Made by a program: the position numbers and the translations under genes. 64,000 bases of DNA from Methanoregula sp. SKADARSKE-2 (GTDB taxonomy: Archaea; Halobacteriota; Methanomicrobia; Methanomicrobiales; Methanospirillaceae), in the NCBI GenBank assembly GCA_030919125.1, contig CP121470.1, positions 1,885,074 to 1,949,073 of the forward strand. Reading direction: 5' to 3'. The notes below the pieces were generated by a model. That model saw only the letters and a program-made list of their open reading frames with translations. It was not told the origin of the DNA and made no database searches. Positions 37,954 through 47,323 of the stretch are shown here, piece by piece; position 1 is the first letter of the stretch, and each line of letters begins with the position of its first letter.

Positions 37954-39849
37954 ATGGCGTCAGAACAGGGAATGAGCGGGATGGATGTAAAGGCGGTCAA
38001 TGCAGAACTGACCGAAAGACTACCGCTTTGGATCGACAAGATCTACCAGTTCGATACGCGGACCCTGGGGATCCGGCTCAACGGTGAGGAGAAAGCAAGA
38101 TACCAGCTCATCATCGAGGCGGGAAGGCGAGCGCATCTTGTTACCGAGATGCCGGACCCTCCAAAAAACCCGCCGCAGTATGCCATGCTGCTCAGGAAAT
38201 ATATCTCCGGGGGCAAGGTACTCGCAATCCATCAGCACGGGATCGAACGGATAGTGATCTTCGATATCGGGAAGAGTAACCGGATCTACCACCTGATTCT
38301 TGAACTGTTCGATGAAGGGAACGTAATTCTCACGGATGAGAAGTATACGATCATAAAACCCCTCTGGCATCACCGTTTCAAGGACCGGGAAGTCGTCCCG
38401 AACGTTCTCTACGCACTCTCCCCCACCGATCCCACGGGATCGTTTCAGGAATTTTCGGATCTCCTGAAGAACGATAACCGGGATCTCGCCCGGACCCTTG
38501 CCATTGGGGCGATGCTCGGCGGGAGATACGCGGAGTATATCTGCCGGAGAACGGGAGTCGATAAATCACTCCCTGCATCCTCTGCAGATCCCGCGATTAT
38601 CTACCCTGCAATTCGCGAACTCCTCGAAAATGTTGTCCAGGCTCCATCCCCGGTTATCACCGGCCAGCATTGTGAACCGCTTGATCTCCGGGAAGGGACG
38701 GAGAGACGGAGTTTTGATCGTATGTCCGAAGCACTGGAAGCGTTCTATCCCCTGACCAGAACGGAGGCTGCCACAAAAGCGGCAAAACCCAGACTCTCCA
38801 AGGAAGAACGGATCCTCAAACACCAGAAGTCTGCGGTAAAAAAATTTGATGAGAAAGTGGAGAAGACCGAGGCGCAGGTTGAAGCTATTTATGGGAATTA
38901 CCTCTTCGTCTCAAACCTGATTGCAACGCTCGATTCTGCGAGTAAAAAATACTCCTGGCAGGAGATCGAGAACCGGATCCAGAACTCGGGCTCAGCGGAC
39001 GCAAAGAAGATCATCGCGTTCCACCCGGAGGAGGCATCCGTTGAAGTGGATCTCGGAAAGACGGTCAAGATCTTCGTGCACGAGGGACTCGAACAGAATG
39101 CCGGCCGGTACTATGATCTCATAAAAAAATTCAGGCATAAGGGAGAAGGGGCCCTCGCCGCTATGAAGCGCCCCGGAGTTGTGAAAAAAGAATTCCGGCG
39201 GGATATCATCCCCATGAAAAAACTGTGGTACCACCGGTTCCGCTGGTTCACCACCAGTGACGGCGTGGTTGTTCTCGGGGGGAGGGACGCCTCCCAGAAC
39301 GAGGAACTGGTCAAGAAATACATGGGAGGCGGGGATCTCTTCGTACATGCGGATGTTCATGGTGCGAGTGTCGTCATTGTGAAAGGGAAGACCGAACGCA
39401 TGGATGAGGTTGCGCAGTTCGCCGCCTCGTTCTCGGGGGCATGGAGGAGCGGTCATTTCTCTGCCGATGTTTACCACGTCCTCCCGTCCCAGGTCACCAA
39501 GACGCCGGAGTCAGGAGAATTCGTCTCGCGGGGTTCATTTATTGTCCGGGGCGAGAGGACCTATCACCGGAATGTTCCCCTCGCAGTCACCATCGGCCTC
39601 ATGCTCGAACCCCATGCAGCCGTTATCGGGGGACCGCCCTCAGCAATTAAAGGAAAGACGAAGGTGTATGTGGAGATCCGGCCCGGACAATTTGAACCAA
39701 ATGACGTGGCAAAAAAGATCCTGCGGATCCTGAAAGAGGGCACCTCGGATGAGGAGGCAAAAGCCCTGAAAAATATCCTGAATACCGAGCGCGTTGCGGC
39801 GTTCGTCCCCCCGGGAGGATCCGATATACTGGGGAATTATGAAGGCTGA
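37954..39849 (+). CDS. rqcH: NFACT family protein, RqcH/Rqc2 homologue
   Basis: The 631-residue protein has the NFACT order: an N-terminal domain (about 10-240), a helical region (HhH plus coiled coil, about 270-330), a middle part and a C-terminal NFACT-R domain with GRDASQNEELVKKYM and DLFVHADVHGAS (about 440-475). Rqc2/RqcH proteins bind 50S-peptidyl-tRNA complexes from stalled ribosomes and recruit tRNA for C-terminal tailing. The start is uncertain: ATG at 37954, 37972 and 37981 are in frame. Its 3' end overlaps pelA by 11 bases, which implies coupled translation with another rescue factor. Confidence 0.92.
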   Translation: MASEQGMSGMDVKAVNAELTERLPLWIDKIYQFDTRTLGIRLNGEEKARYQLIIEAGRRAHLVTEMPDPPKNPPQYAMLLRKYISGGKVLAIHQHGIERIVIFDIGKSNRIYHLILELFDEGNVILTDEKYTIIKPLWHHRFKDREVVPNVLYALSPTDPTGSFQEFSDLLKNDNRDLARTLAIGAMLGGRYAEYICRRTGVDKSLPASSADPAIIYPAIRELLENVVQAPSPVITGQHCEPLDLREGTERRSFDRMSEALEAFYPLTRTEAATKAAKPRLSKEERILKHQKSAVKKFDEKVEKTEAQVEAIYGNYLFVSNLIATLDSASKKYSWQEIENRIQNSGSADAKKIIAFHPEEASVEVDLGKTVKIFVHEGLEQNAGRYYDLIKKFRHKGEGALAAMKRPGVVKKEFRRDIIPMKKLWYHRFRWFTTSDGVVVLGGRDASQNEELVKKYMGGGDLFVHADVHGASVVIVKGKTERMDEVAQFAASFSGAWRSGHFSADVYHVLPSQVTKTPESGEFVSRGSFIVRGERTYHRNVPLAVTIGLMLEPHAAVIGGPPSAIKGKTKVYVEIRPGQFEPNDVAKKILRILKEGTSDEEAKALKNILNTERVAAFVPPGGSDILGNYEG

Positions 39850-40879
39850 ATTCGGGGAACTCAAAGAAAAATACGGGGAGATCCGGCTCTTTCCGGAGAG
39901 CATCGATGATCTCTGGCACCTTGAGCACCTTATCTCTCCAGGAGATCTCGTCTCGGGAACGACGTTCCGGAGCGTTGAGACTGCCCCGGATAAGATCCGG
40001 CCGGAGAAAGCAGAAAAACGTCCGGTCCGGCTGGGTCTTCGGGTTGAACGGGTGGAATTTTCGAGCCAGGGGATCCGGCTGCGCCTGAGCGGGATTATCG
40101 AACAGGGGGTGGACGTTGGATCGTATCATACGATCAATGTCGAGACCGAAAATGAAATTTCTGTCATTAAGCAGTGGCGGCCGATGGATTTCGAACGGAT
40201 TGACCGGGCCGTGAAATCCTCGGTTTACGGGGTGATTCACATCATCACTCTGGAGGAGGGGGAAGCCGAACTGTTCCGGCTGAGGCAGTTTGGGCCGGAG
40301 AGCGTCCTCGCCCTTTCTTCCAGCAGTGGGAAAGGGGCTGAGACGGATCTGCGGTCGGTTTTTTTTGGGCAGCTCCTCTCTCTTCTTGCCGAGATCACCG
40401 GACCCTGTATCCTGGCAGGTCCGGGATTTGTGAAGGAGGATTTCCTTACGTTTGCCCGGGGAAAGAAGAACCCGGTTGTGGAGCGGGCGATGGTCGTTGA
40501 GACCCGGCGGATTGGCCGCGGGGCTGTGGGGGAACTTATCGGGAACGGCGCGCTCGATAGACTCATCGGCGATCTCCAGCTCTCCCGTGAGGTCCGGTAT
40601 ATGGATGAGGTGCTCAAACGAATCGCGCAGGATGGCCCGGTCGCCTATGGCATAAGAGAGGTTGCCGAAGCCGTGGAATTCGGTGCTGCCGAGCAGCTCC
40701 TGGTAGCCGATTCCCTGCTTCGCGATCCGGAGATCGCAGAGCTTATCGAAGATGCGGAGGCGAGGAAGGCAGGGATCGTGGTACTTTCGGGAAACTTTGA
40801 GCCGGGGGAACGTCTCTCTGCCCTGGGAGGGGTTGCAGCGCTGTTACGGTACAGGATTACAAAACAGGTCCGGGGATGA
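39839..40879 (+). CDS. pelA: Pelota (Dom34) mRNA surveillance and ribosome rescue factor
   Basis: The 346-residue protein is an eRF1 relative that enters the empty A site of stalled ribosomes with aEF1A and hands over to ABCE1. The Sm-like N-terminal domain (FPESIDDLWHLEHLI; GDLVSGTTFRSVE), the central domain (VYGVIHIITLEEGEAELF; GPCILAGPGFVKEDF) and the C-terminal domain (LLVADSLL; GIVVLSGNFEPGERL) are all recognisable. There is no GGQ peptidyl-release motif, as expected for Pelota. ATG 39839 lies inside the end of rqcH with GGGGA just upstream. Confidence 0.95.
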   Translation: MKAEFGELKEKYGEIRLFPESIDDLWHLEHLISPGDLVSGTTFRSVETAPDKIRPEKAEKRPVRLGLRVERVEFSSQGIRLRLSGIIEQGVDVGSYHTINVETENEISVIKQWRPMDFERIDRAVKSSVYGVIHIITLEEGEAELFRLRQFGPESVLALSSSSGKGAETDLRSVFFGQLLSLLAEITGPCILAGPGFVKEDFLTFARGKKNPVVERAMVVETRRIGRGAVGELIGNGALDRLIGDLQLSREVRYMDEVLKRIAQDGPVAYGIREVAEAVEFGAAEQLLVADSLLRDPEIAELIEDAEARKAGIVVLSGNFEPGERLSALGGVAALLRYRITKQVRG

Positions 40880-41012
40880 GTTTCCTACCCGGTATCCTGG
40901 AGTCTCCGGAAAGAGGATCTCTGTCCAGGATCAATACGGTGAAAAAAATTTTGACTTCTGAGATGCCCGGATGAGATTTGCGGGGGTGTATCCCAATCCT
41001 CCAAAAAAAACG

Positions 41013-42101
41013 TTAACTGATGGTGAGAGCACCCGGAAGCGTTGCCAGGGTAGTTCCGGTCGAATCGATGAGGATGAGATCCCAGGAGCCGCTCGAAGTC
41101 GGGGTTGGAAGGATGTCAAAACTTGCCTGTAATTGTGTAGGGGAAGGTTTATAATTTGTACCGCTTCTGGCTGTCATGTCCAGCTTACCACTCTGCCTCA
41201 GAAGGATATTTGCGGTGGTGGGAATATTTGAACCCGTTACCGTGATTATCTGATATGTCCCTGCCGCTCCCGCTACAATAACAGGAGGAGATACGGAGGT
41301 GAGAGTTGCCGAACCTGCTGAACTTGTGGTTGTGGGAGCAGGCGTTGAGCTGGTTACTGCATTCATTCGGATCGTAAAACCATTCTGGTACCGGTGGAAC
41401 TGACCATCGGGGTTGGTCACGAGAATATCCCATGCACCGGTGGTCGCAGAGAGGGGGATTACGAATTTGCCGGTTATTTTGTTGGATGATACCACAGTCA
41501 CGCTGGCCCCCGCAATGGTGTTCTCACCGGAACGGGCAAGGGCGAGGCTGGCATTGGTCTGAAAATTGTATCCTTTGAGATCGGAGATTGTTACTGTTGT
41601 CCCTGCAAGGGCACTCTCGGGATCGATACCCCGGATCTGAGGTTTGGGGGCAGCGGTGGTTGTTGCCGTAGTTATTCTCTGAGTAACGGTTGTCTGTGAG
41701 GGTACCGTTGTGGCCGGAGTCGGTGTCCGTACCGGGATTGCTGAAACGGTGACCTTCGTTACTTTGGCAGTATACACATTCTCAAGGGTCGCTTTTGCGA
41801 TCTTCTCCGTATTAGTATTCACCCGGTAGCCCCAGGTCCCATCGGAATTAGGATATATCAGGGCACGCTCATACATCTGCGTCGTCGGATCGTACCCGGT
41901 AACAAGCAATGCCATCGTGGAAGCGGTCTTTGGGTTCTTCACGACATCGCCGGCCGAGTACTGTGCTCCCGATGGGGCCGTTGTCCCGGTTACCGGGGGG
42001 GTTGGGGAAGAAGATCCTGAGTCGGATATGCATCCGGCACAGAGGAGAAGAACAAAAATTAACGAGATAAATATCGGGACGAGGATGTTTTTCTTCTGCA
42101 T
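41013..42101 (-). CDS. surface lipoprotein with IPT/TIG-like repeats
   Basis: The 362-residue protein begins with a lipoprotein signal (lipobox LLCAGC). A Ser/Thr/Pro-rich spacer (about 118-148) leads to two Ig-like domains of the IPT/TIG kind: IRGIDPESALAGTTVTIS and LTSVSPPVIVAGAAGTYQII, each ending in an 'xWDI/LxLxxxxG' strand. Such domains are common on archaeal surface proteins and may bind polymers or other surface proteins. No catalytic residue is evident. Confidence 0.8.
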   Translation of the reverse strand: MQKKNILVPIFISLIFVLLLCAGCISDSGSSSPTPPVTGTTAPSGAQYSAGDVVKNPKTASTMALLVTGYDPTTQMYERALIYPNSDGTWGYRVNTNTEKIAKATLENVYTAKVTKVTVSAIPVRTPTPATTVPSQTTVTQRITTATTTAAPKPQIRGIDPESALAGTTVTISDLKGYNFQTNASLALARSGENTIAGASVTVVSSNKITGKFVIPLSATTGAWDILVTNPDGQFHRYQNGFTIRMNAVTSSTPAPTTTSSAGSATLTSVSPPVIVAGAAGTYQIITVTGSNIPTTANILLRQSGKLDMTARSGTNYKPSPTQLQASFDILPTPTSSGSWDLILIDSTGTTLATLPGALTIS

Positions 42102-42278
42102 GCATATGAATTAATCCGTAGACTATTTTAAAAAATCACTGAATACAACGGGGAATGAAGCAGAGGCATATTTTCTGGAGAGCTGGTCTTCTTGGTTCGG
42201 GCCCTCAAAATTTTTAAAAAAAAAAGTGGTAGTCTGGCAGAAGCGCCGATCCGTTAAATCCGATCGTCTTTTGGGATC

Positions 42279-42758
42279 TCACGGCCCCGGAACAGTATCC
42301 GGTTCAGGCTCCACCCGCTCTCCCAGCTCATCTTCGGTGCACCAGATCTCAAGGCATTGGTCCCCACCGGCATATTCCTGGTGATATTCCTTCCTAGTGG
42401 AGCCTTCATCCATGACGAGCTGGCTGAAAATTTTCCCGTCGCGGAACCCGTAGAGTTTCCGGAACGGCCAGCGGAGGTCAAGGACTGCGGTACGTTCGTA
42501 GTAGACGTCCTGTGCAAGGGAATGGGTGCAGTAAATACCTTTTGAAACTTCGAAGAGTACCTCCCGCATGTACCGGCGCAGGTACCAGCGCATCTCGGCA
42601 ACCAGCGAGAGGCCGCTGCCGAGCGTGGAGACCTTGAGGTATATCCCACAGGGCTTGCGTTTGGGGTGGTAAAACCGGAGGATCATCCTGCTCGTCTCTG
42701 AAGAAAAGAGGGTTGCGTGGAGATCGATTCCTTCCTTCTGGATCAAGAGAATGTTCAT
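42279..42758 (-). CDS. conserved hypothetical protein downstream of PAN-1
   Basis: The 159-residue product (MNILLIQKEGIDLHATLFSS) starts after a GGGAGA site, 39 bases after the PAN-1 stop, and so is probably cotranscribed with it. It is an alpha/beta protein with no membrane segment; a chorismate-lyase-like or similar small fold is possible but not supported by a motif. The C-terminus is acidic and Pro-rich (ELGERVEPEPDTVPGP). I do not recognise the family. Confidence 0.65.
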   Translation of the reverse strand: MNILLIQKEGIDLHATLFSSETSRMILRFYHPKRKPCGIYLKVSTLGSGLSLVAEMRWYLRRYMREVLFEVSKGIYCTHSLAQDVYYERTAVLDLRWPFRKLYGFRDGKIFSQLVMDEGSTRKEYHQEYAGGDQCLEIWCTEDELGERVEPEPDTVPGP

Positions 42759-42797
42759 GAAGGATCTCCCGGTAAGGAAAAGGATGGGCAGGCCACT

Positions 42798-43961
42798 TCA
42801 GATATACATGCGATTGTCGCCACCCGTCTCTGCCTTGACCTTCTGGACCGCATGGATAAAGTCCGGCATCTCGATGACGGTCGCTTCCCGGCGGACCGCC
42901 ATCATCCCTGCCTCCCGACAGACCGCCTGGAGTTCGGCTCCGGTCGACCCCTCGGTCATTGCGGCAAGCATCTCCAGGCTTATCTCGCCAGCAAGCTGCA
43001 TCTTCCGGGCATGAATCTTCAGAATTTCGCGGCGGGCTTCGAGGTCAGGCAGCGGGATCCGGATCAACCGGTCGAACCGGCCGGGCCGGAGGAGGGCAGG
43101 GTCGAGCATATCGACACGGTTTGTCGCAGCCATAATTCGGACATCGCCGCGGTTATCAAACCCGTCCATCTCCGCGAGGAGCTGCATGAGCGTCCTCTGC
43201 ACCTCGGCACTGCCGGAGGTCCCGTCATTGGTCCGCATACTGCCGACTGCATCGATCTCATCGATAAAGACGATCGCCGGCGCCCGTTCGTGGGCAAGCT
43301 GGAAGAGCTCGCGGACAAGCCCGGCACCTTCCCCGATGAACTTGTGCACCAGTTCGCTTCCGGACATCCTGATGAATGTTGCATCGGCCTCGTGGGCAAC
43401 CGCTTTTGCAAGGAGGGTCTTGCCGGTTCCGGGCGGCCCGTAAAGCAGGATCCCTTTGGGGGGTTCTACGCCAACCCGCTTGAAGATCTCCGGCCGGGTG
43501 AGGGGGTACTCCACGGCTTCCCGCACCTCCTTAATCTCTTCACAGAGACCGCCGATCTGTGCGTAGCTGATATCGGGGGACTCTTCGAGCTCCATGACCC
43601 GCACCCTCGAGTCATAAATGTTGCCGATGGCCTTGACGATGGAGAGGGCGTTGTTGACCGCAACTTTCGATCCCAGCTTCAGAAGGGGGCGGAGCTCTTC
43701 GGGAGCATGGGTGAGGTACTCCTGGTTGTTACCCTGCTGCCGCAGGTATATCTCCCCGTTCTCAAGGATATCAACAATGACTGCGACAAAGAGCGGCATT
43801 CGCTTGAGCTGGTTGTTCTCCCTCCTGAGCTGGCCGTTCTCTTTCTGGAGCTCGTCGACTTTTACTTTCTGATCGAGCAGGGCTGCTTCCAGCTCATTGA
43901 GCTGGATCTGATAGCTGAGCTCGGGAGAAGATGGAGTAGTATTGACGGCAGTCTCTTCCAT
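42798..43961 (-). CDS. pan: proteasome-activating nucleotidase PAN-1
   Basis: The 387-residue AAA+ ATPase unfolds substrates for the archaeal 20S proteasome. A coiled coil spans about 15-55, an OB domain about 56-125, Walker A GPPGTGKT lies at 175-182, Walker B IVFIDEID follows, and an arginine-finger region RPGRFDR is present. The C-terminus RMYI is an HbYX motif (Met-Tyr-Ile), the docking signal for the proteasome alpha ring. ATG 43961 gives the usual short N-terminus. A second, longer PAN lies at 49971-51284. Confidence 0.95.
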   Translation of the reverse strand: MEETAVNTTPSSPELSYQIQLNELEAALLDQKVKVDELQKENGQLRRENNQLKRMPLFVAVIVDILENGEIYLRQQGNNQEYLTHAPEELRPLLKLGSKVAVNNALSIVKAIGNIYDSRVRVMELEESPDISYAQIGGLCEEIKEVREAVEYPLTRPEIFKRVGVEPPKGILLYGPPGTGKTLLAKAVAHEADATFIRMSGSELVHKFIGEGAGLVRELFQLAHERAPAIVFIDEIDAVGSMRTNDGTSGSAEVQRTLMQLLAEMDGFDNRGDVRIMAATNRVDMLDPALLRPGRFDRLIRIPLPDLEARREILKIHARKMQLAGEISLEMLAAMTEGSTGAELQAVCREAGMMAVRREATVIEMPDFIHAVQKVKAETGGDNRMYI

Positions 43962-43999
43962 ATCAATCTTATATCTTCATCTTCAACCATTTATGTGGT

Positions 44000-44413
44000 G
44001 TGATTTTGATAATCAAAGGGAGGGGGATCTCCCCCGGTAAAGGAGGCGGCCCACTGCTTGTCAGCCCGGTGCCGATATCGTTTCTGTCGGGGGTGGATCC
44101 GGAATCGGGGATCATTGTGGAGACCGGCCATCCGCTCCGCGGTGAATGTATGGCGGGAAAAGTTCTCGTGTTCCCCTATGGAAAGGGATCGACCGTGGGA
44201 TCCTATGTACTCTATGCCCTGAGCAGGAACGGCCATGCTCCTGCAGCCATAATCAATGCCGAGGCAGAGCCGATAATCGCAACCGGGGCGATCATCGGAG
44301 AAATCCCCCTGATCGATCGCATAGATCTTCCGTTCGACCGGCTCCAAAATGGTACCTGGGTGACCGTGGATGGGAGTACCGGGGAGATGGCGTACGAAGG
44401 AACTCCGGTCTGA
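44000..44413 (+). CDS. phosphomevalonate dehydratase small subunit (DUF126, aconitase X swivel)
   Basis: The 137-residue protein matches the DUF126/AcnX small subunit: GRGISPGKGGGPLLVS, then GHPLRGECMAGKVLVFPYGK with the conserved GxS-type loop (GKGSTVGSYVLYAL). With a large subunit it forms the iron-sulphur dehydratase of the archaeal modified mevalonate pathway, making trans-anhydromevalonate 5-phosphate. The large subunit is not adjacent in this window. The start is GTG at 44000, only 38 bases from the divergent PAN-1 start, so leaders must be very short. Confidence 0.85.
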   Translation: MILIIKGRGISPGKGGGPLLVSPVPISFLSGVDPESGIIVETGHPLRGECMAGKVLVFPYGKGSTVGSYVLYALSRNGHAPAAIINAEAEPIIATGAIIGEIPLIDRIDLPFDRLQNGTWVTVDGSTGEMAYEGTPV

Positions 44414-44474
44414 TCCTTCCCTTGCTGCCCCGAAAGCGCAAGCATCTTATAACCCCGGATCGCACAATTCAACC

Positions 44475-44933
44475 ATGCAGTATATGGGGATCCTCCTAGT
44501 AGCTCTTCTTCTCGGTGCCTGCATTGCCTCTGCAGGCTGCACCGGTCCAGAGCCAGCTCCCCCAACGGCAGCGACCACCACCTCCCCCGGAACGGGGCCA
44601 GGATCGGGCCCGGTCAGTCTTGTCACCCAGCCGACGGATGCAATCCCTTCCTCTAATGCGGTGACTATAGATGTTGGAGAGAAGGATTATCTTGGCAGCG
44701 TCCCGGTAATATTCGAGGGCGGGTTTGGTCAGATCCACGTAATGAAGATAACGGCAACCCTCTACAGCGCTGACGGGCAGATCATTACCGCAGATCTCGG
44801 CTCGAATAAGGGCGATGAAGCCGATCTTCCGGGGACCAGACAGACCGATCGCGTTACGGTCGATGTTCTTATGGATAATGGCCAGACCTATCGTGTCGCA
44901 GACGAGCTCAGGGCATACCGGACCCGGGGCTGA
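44475..44933 (+). CDS. small lipoprotein
   Basis: ATG 44475 gives a 152-residue lipoprotein (lipobox ASAGC at about 17-21) with a Pro/Thr/Gly-rich linker and a beta-rich domain of about 95 residues (VTIDVGEKDYLGSVPVIFEG; IHVMKITATLYSADG). The pattern resembles small archaeal surface domains of unknown function. No catalytic motif is seen. Confidence 0.75.
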   Translation: MQYMGILLVALLLGACIASAGCTGPEPAPPTAATTTSPGTGPGSGPVSLVTQPTDAIPSSNAVTIDVGEKDYLGSVPVIFEGGFGQIHVMKITATLYSADGQIITADLGSNKGDEADLPGTRQTDRVTVDVLMDNGQTYRVADELRAYRTRG

Positions 44934-44995
44934 CCCGTCTCTCTCGAAATTCATTTTTAGTAAGAGGCTTTCCTGCATCCGGGATACTCCGATCC

Positions 44996-46105
44996 ATGAA
45001 CGTAAACTGGCGGCTCATCCACGCTGCAAGGAACTCGTTTGCTACCCTTTCTGCTGCCTGCGAGCAGGAGGGGTTCTTCCTGAATCCGGCAGAGGAACCG
45101 GAAGAGGAGGTTACCTGCTACTCGCTCAACTCCATCAATGAACCTATGTATCGGTCTGAGATCGCTGATGCCGCCTGCAGAACCATCGTCGGCGGGCCCC
45201 ACGCGACGGCATCTCCCCGGGAAGTTGCGGAGTATGCGGATTTTGTTATCACCGGTGAAGGTGAGTATACGCTCCCCCGGCTTCTTGCTGATCTCGAGGC
45301 CGGTGGGAGCGGGCATATCCCGGGCGTGACAACCAGAGATTATCACGAACCGGCCGATACCGGGGTGCGGCTTGATGCGTTCCCGGCTTTTAGTGAGCAT
45401 AAGGGATACGTGGAGATCTCCCGGGGCTGTCCGTTCTCCTGCGGGTACTGCCAGACCCCGCAGATCTTCGGGCAGTGTATGCGACACCGGTCGATCGATA
45501 GTATTGTGAAGTTTGCCAACCGGTACGAGCATGCACGGTTCGTAACGCCCAATGCGTTTGCCTACGGATCCGATGGGGTTCACCCGCGATGGGATAAGCT
45601 CGAACATCTCCTGAGACGCCTTGACCATGAGATCTATCTGGGGACGTTCCCAAGCGAGGTCAGGCCGGAATTTATCTGCGAGGCGTCGCTCACCCTCCTC
45701 AACCGGTACTGTTCGAACACAAAACTTCACTTCGGTGCTCAGTCGGGGAGTAATGGTGTGCTTGGACGGCTGCGACGGGGACATACGGTTGAGGACGTTT
45801 TGGGCGCAATCGATCTCTGCCGGGATTATGCCCTCACTCCGGTGGTTGATTTTATTGTCGGCCTCCCGTATGAGACGGATGCTGACCAGCGGGATACGCT
45901 CGACCTTATCCGGTGGGTAGCCCGGTATGGAAAGGTCCATCTTCACCGGTTTATCCCTCTGCCCGGGACTCCTCTCGCCGGCCACGACGCGCGTCCTCTC
46001 CTGGCGGAAACCGAAAAAATATGCGGGGAGCTCGCATTAACGGGCAAATTGACCGGTTCGTGGAATGATCCTGCGGTAAGGTTTTTTAGACGCCGTTTGA
46101 AATGA
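44996..46105 (+). CDS. B12-binding/radical SAM domain protein (MJ1487-type)
   Basis: The 369-residue protein has an N-terminal cobalamin-binding-like region (IVGGPHATASPREVAEYADF, GEGEYTLPRLL) and a radical SAM core with CPFSCGYCQ, the three Cys that hold the 4Fe-4S cluster. The DxHxxG of classical B12 binding is not present, so cobalamin use is uncertain. The closest known group is the archaeal MJ1487-like family; substrate unknown. The next gene starts 6 bases after its stop, so the two form an operon. Confidence 0.88.
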   Translation: MNVNWRLIHAARNSFATLSAACEQEGFFLNPAEEPEEEVTCYSLNSINEPMYRSEIADAACRTIVGGPHATASPREVAEYADFVITGEGEYTLPRLLADLEAGGSGHIPGVTTRDYHEPADTGVRLDAFPAFSEHKGYVEISRGCPFSCGYCQTPQIFGQCMRHRSIDSIVKFANRYEHARFVTPNAFAYGSDGVHPRWDKLEHLLRRLDHEIYLGTFPSEVRPEFICEASLTLLNRYCSNTKLHFGAQSGSNGVLGRLRRGHTVEDVLGAIDLCRDYALTPVVDFIVGLPYETDADQRDTLDLIRWVARYGKVHLHRFIPLPGTPLAGHDARPLLAETEKICGELALTGKLTGSWNDPAVRFFRRRLK

Positions 46106-46111
46106 TATACC

Positions 46112-46753
46112 ATGAAAGATGTGCTATTGATAGCAGATCTCCATGGTCAATTCGGTAAAATTGATTCATTTCTGGAGTTGAATCCAGAAGCGGTATTTAT
46201 CGCAGGCGATATTACGAATATGGGTCCGGTTGACGCGGTCGATGACGTGCTCTCACGCATCGATGTGCCGTGTTTTGCAGTGCCCGGCAATTGCGACCCC
46301 CGTGAGATCCTGGAGACACTTGAAAACTCAGACGCTGTCTGCCTTCATGGATCCCAGATAAACCTGGGAAAGATCTCCATTGCAGGCATTGGGGGGTCGA
46401 ACCCGACACCCTTTGGCACCCCGTTTGAGATGACTGACAAGCAGATCGACGATGGTCTGAACGCGGCGATGAAGAAGATGGAGAAGACGGTTCATAACAT
46501 TCTCCTGACCCATGCCCCACCCTTCGAGACCCTCGACAAGATCAATGGTGAGCATGTCGGCAGCGCAAGCATCCGGAAGCACATGAAGGCGTTCGATCTT
46601 GTCTGCTGCGCCCATGTCCATGAACAGCGTGGCGTTCTGGACATCGATGGGGTAAAGATCGTCAACCCCGGTCCCGCAATGGATGGCCTCTGTGCCCTGA
46701 TCCACTTTGGAACCGAGGCAAAGGATATCAAGATCGAGCTGCTGACCGTTTAG
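46112..46753 (+). CDS. metallophosphoesterase (YfcE/MJ0936-like)
   Basis: The 213-residue protein has the calcineurin-like metal motifs in order: DLHG (9-12), GDITN (about 31-35), GNCD (about 55-58), THAPP (about 126-130) and CAHVHEQRG (about 163-171). Such enzymes hydrolyse phosphodiesters. It follows the radical SAM gene with a 6-base gap, and its last 26 bases overlap the convergent CYTH gene. Confidence 0.9.
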   Translation: MKDVLLIADLHGQFGKIDSFLELNPEAVFIAGDITNMGPVDAVDDVLSRIDVPCFAVPGNCDPREILETLENSDAVCLHGSQINLGKISIAGIGGSNPTPFGTPFEMTDKQIDDGLNAAMKKMEKTVHNILLTHAPPFETLDKINGEHVGSASIRKHMKAFDLVCCAHVHEQRGVLDIDGVKIVNPGPAMDGLCALIHFGTEAKDIKIELLTV

Positions 46754-47270
46754 CCAGAAGGAGCTCCAAGTAAGAGGCGAGAATTGGCTCGCCCTCTACT
46801 CCAATCTCTTTTGCAGTGTCCAGAATCTGTATCGTGGCATCGGGACGTTCGTCCTCTGCCATGATCTCAATCTCGACAAATGTGCCGAGTTCTTCGACAG
46901 AATCAAGCGAGATCATCGCACTCCCGAGACGGTAATTCTCGCGCCACTTATTGACTTCCGCGGTTTTAGTAAACCCGAGCCGGTCGAGCATCCGCTCGAA
47001 TACTTGACCGGATTCGACGGCATTGTTCAGTTCTTCCCGGGCTTTGAGGCCGGTGTTTCTTATTTTTGCTCCCTTGTAGGTGATAACGGCCCGATCATTG
47101 GTGTACCGCACTCTAAGAGCCTCATCCGTTCTGCCAAAATCCCGGTGGGGAGCGTTGTAATAGATATCGTGCTCGTGGACTATCCCCTTATGTTCGGCAT
47201 TGCGTGCATTGAGCTGATCCCTCACCGGATCAAGGGCCGGGACTGCAACTTTCAGTTCAATTTCGAGCAT
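46728..47270 (-). CDS. cyaB: CYTH-domain protein (class IV adenylyl cyclase / CyaB-like)
   Basis: The 180-residue protein opens with EIELK (E3, E5, K7), the ExExK signature of the CYTH triphosphate tunnel, followed by the basic and acidic strands of the barrel (ALRVRYTND, VITYKGAKI, MISLDSVEELGTFVEIE). Members are adenylyl cyclases, thiamine triphosphatases or polyphosphatases; CyaB-like archaeal members are of uncertain substrate. It converges on and overlaps the metallophosphoesterase. Confidence 0.88.
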   Translation of the reverse strand: MLEIELKVAVPALDPVRDQLNARNAEHKGIVHEHDIYYNAPHRDFGRTDEALRVRYTNDRAVITYKGAKIRNTGLKAREELNNAVESGQVFERMLDRLGFTKTAEVNKWRENYRLGSAMISLDSVEELGTFVEIEIMAEDERPDATIQILDTAKEIGVEGEPILASYLELLLAKRSAARS

Positions 47271-47323
47271 GGATGTGTCACGTTTATCTGTCTTCGTTGC
47301 GATTTAATATAGTCAGGTGAACC

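Noticed and set aside
42717..44003. 428-codon plus-strand frame opposite PAN-1
   Set aside because: It is the antisense of a conserved AAA+ ATPase, with composition typical of shadows.
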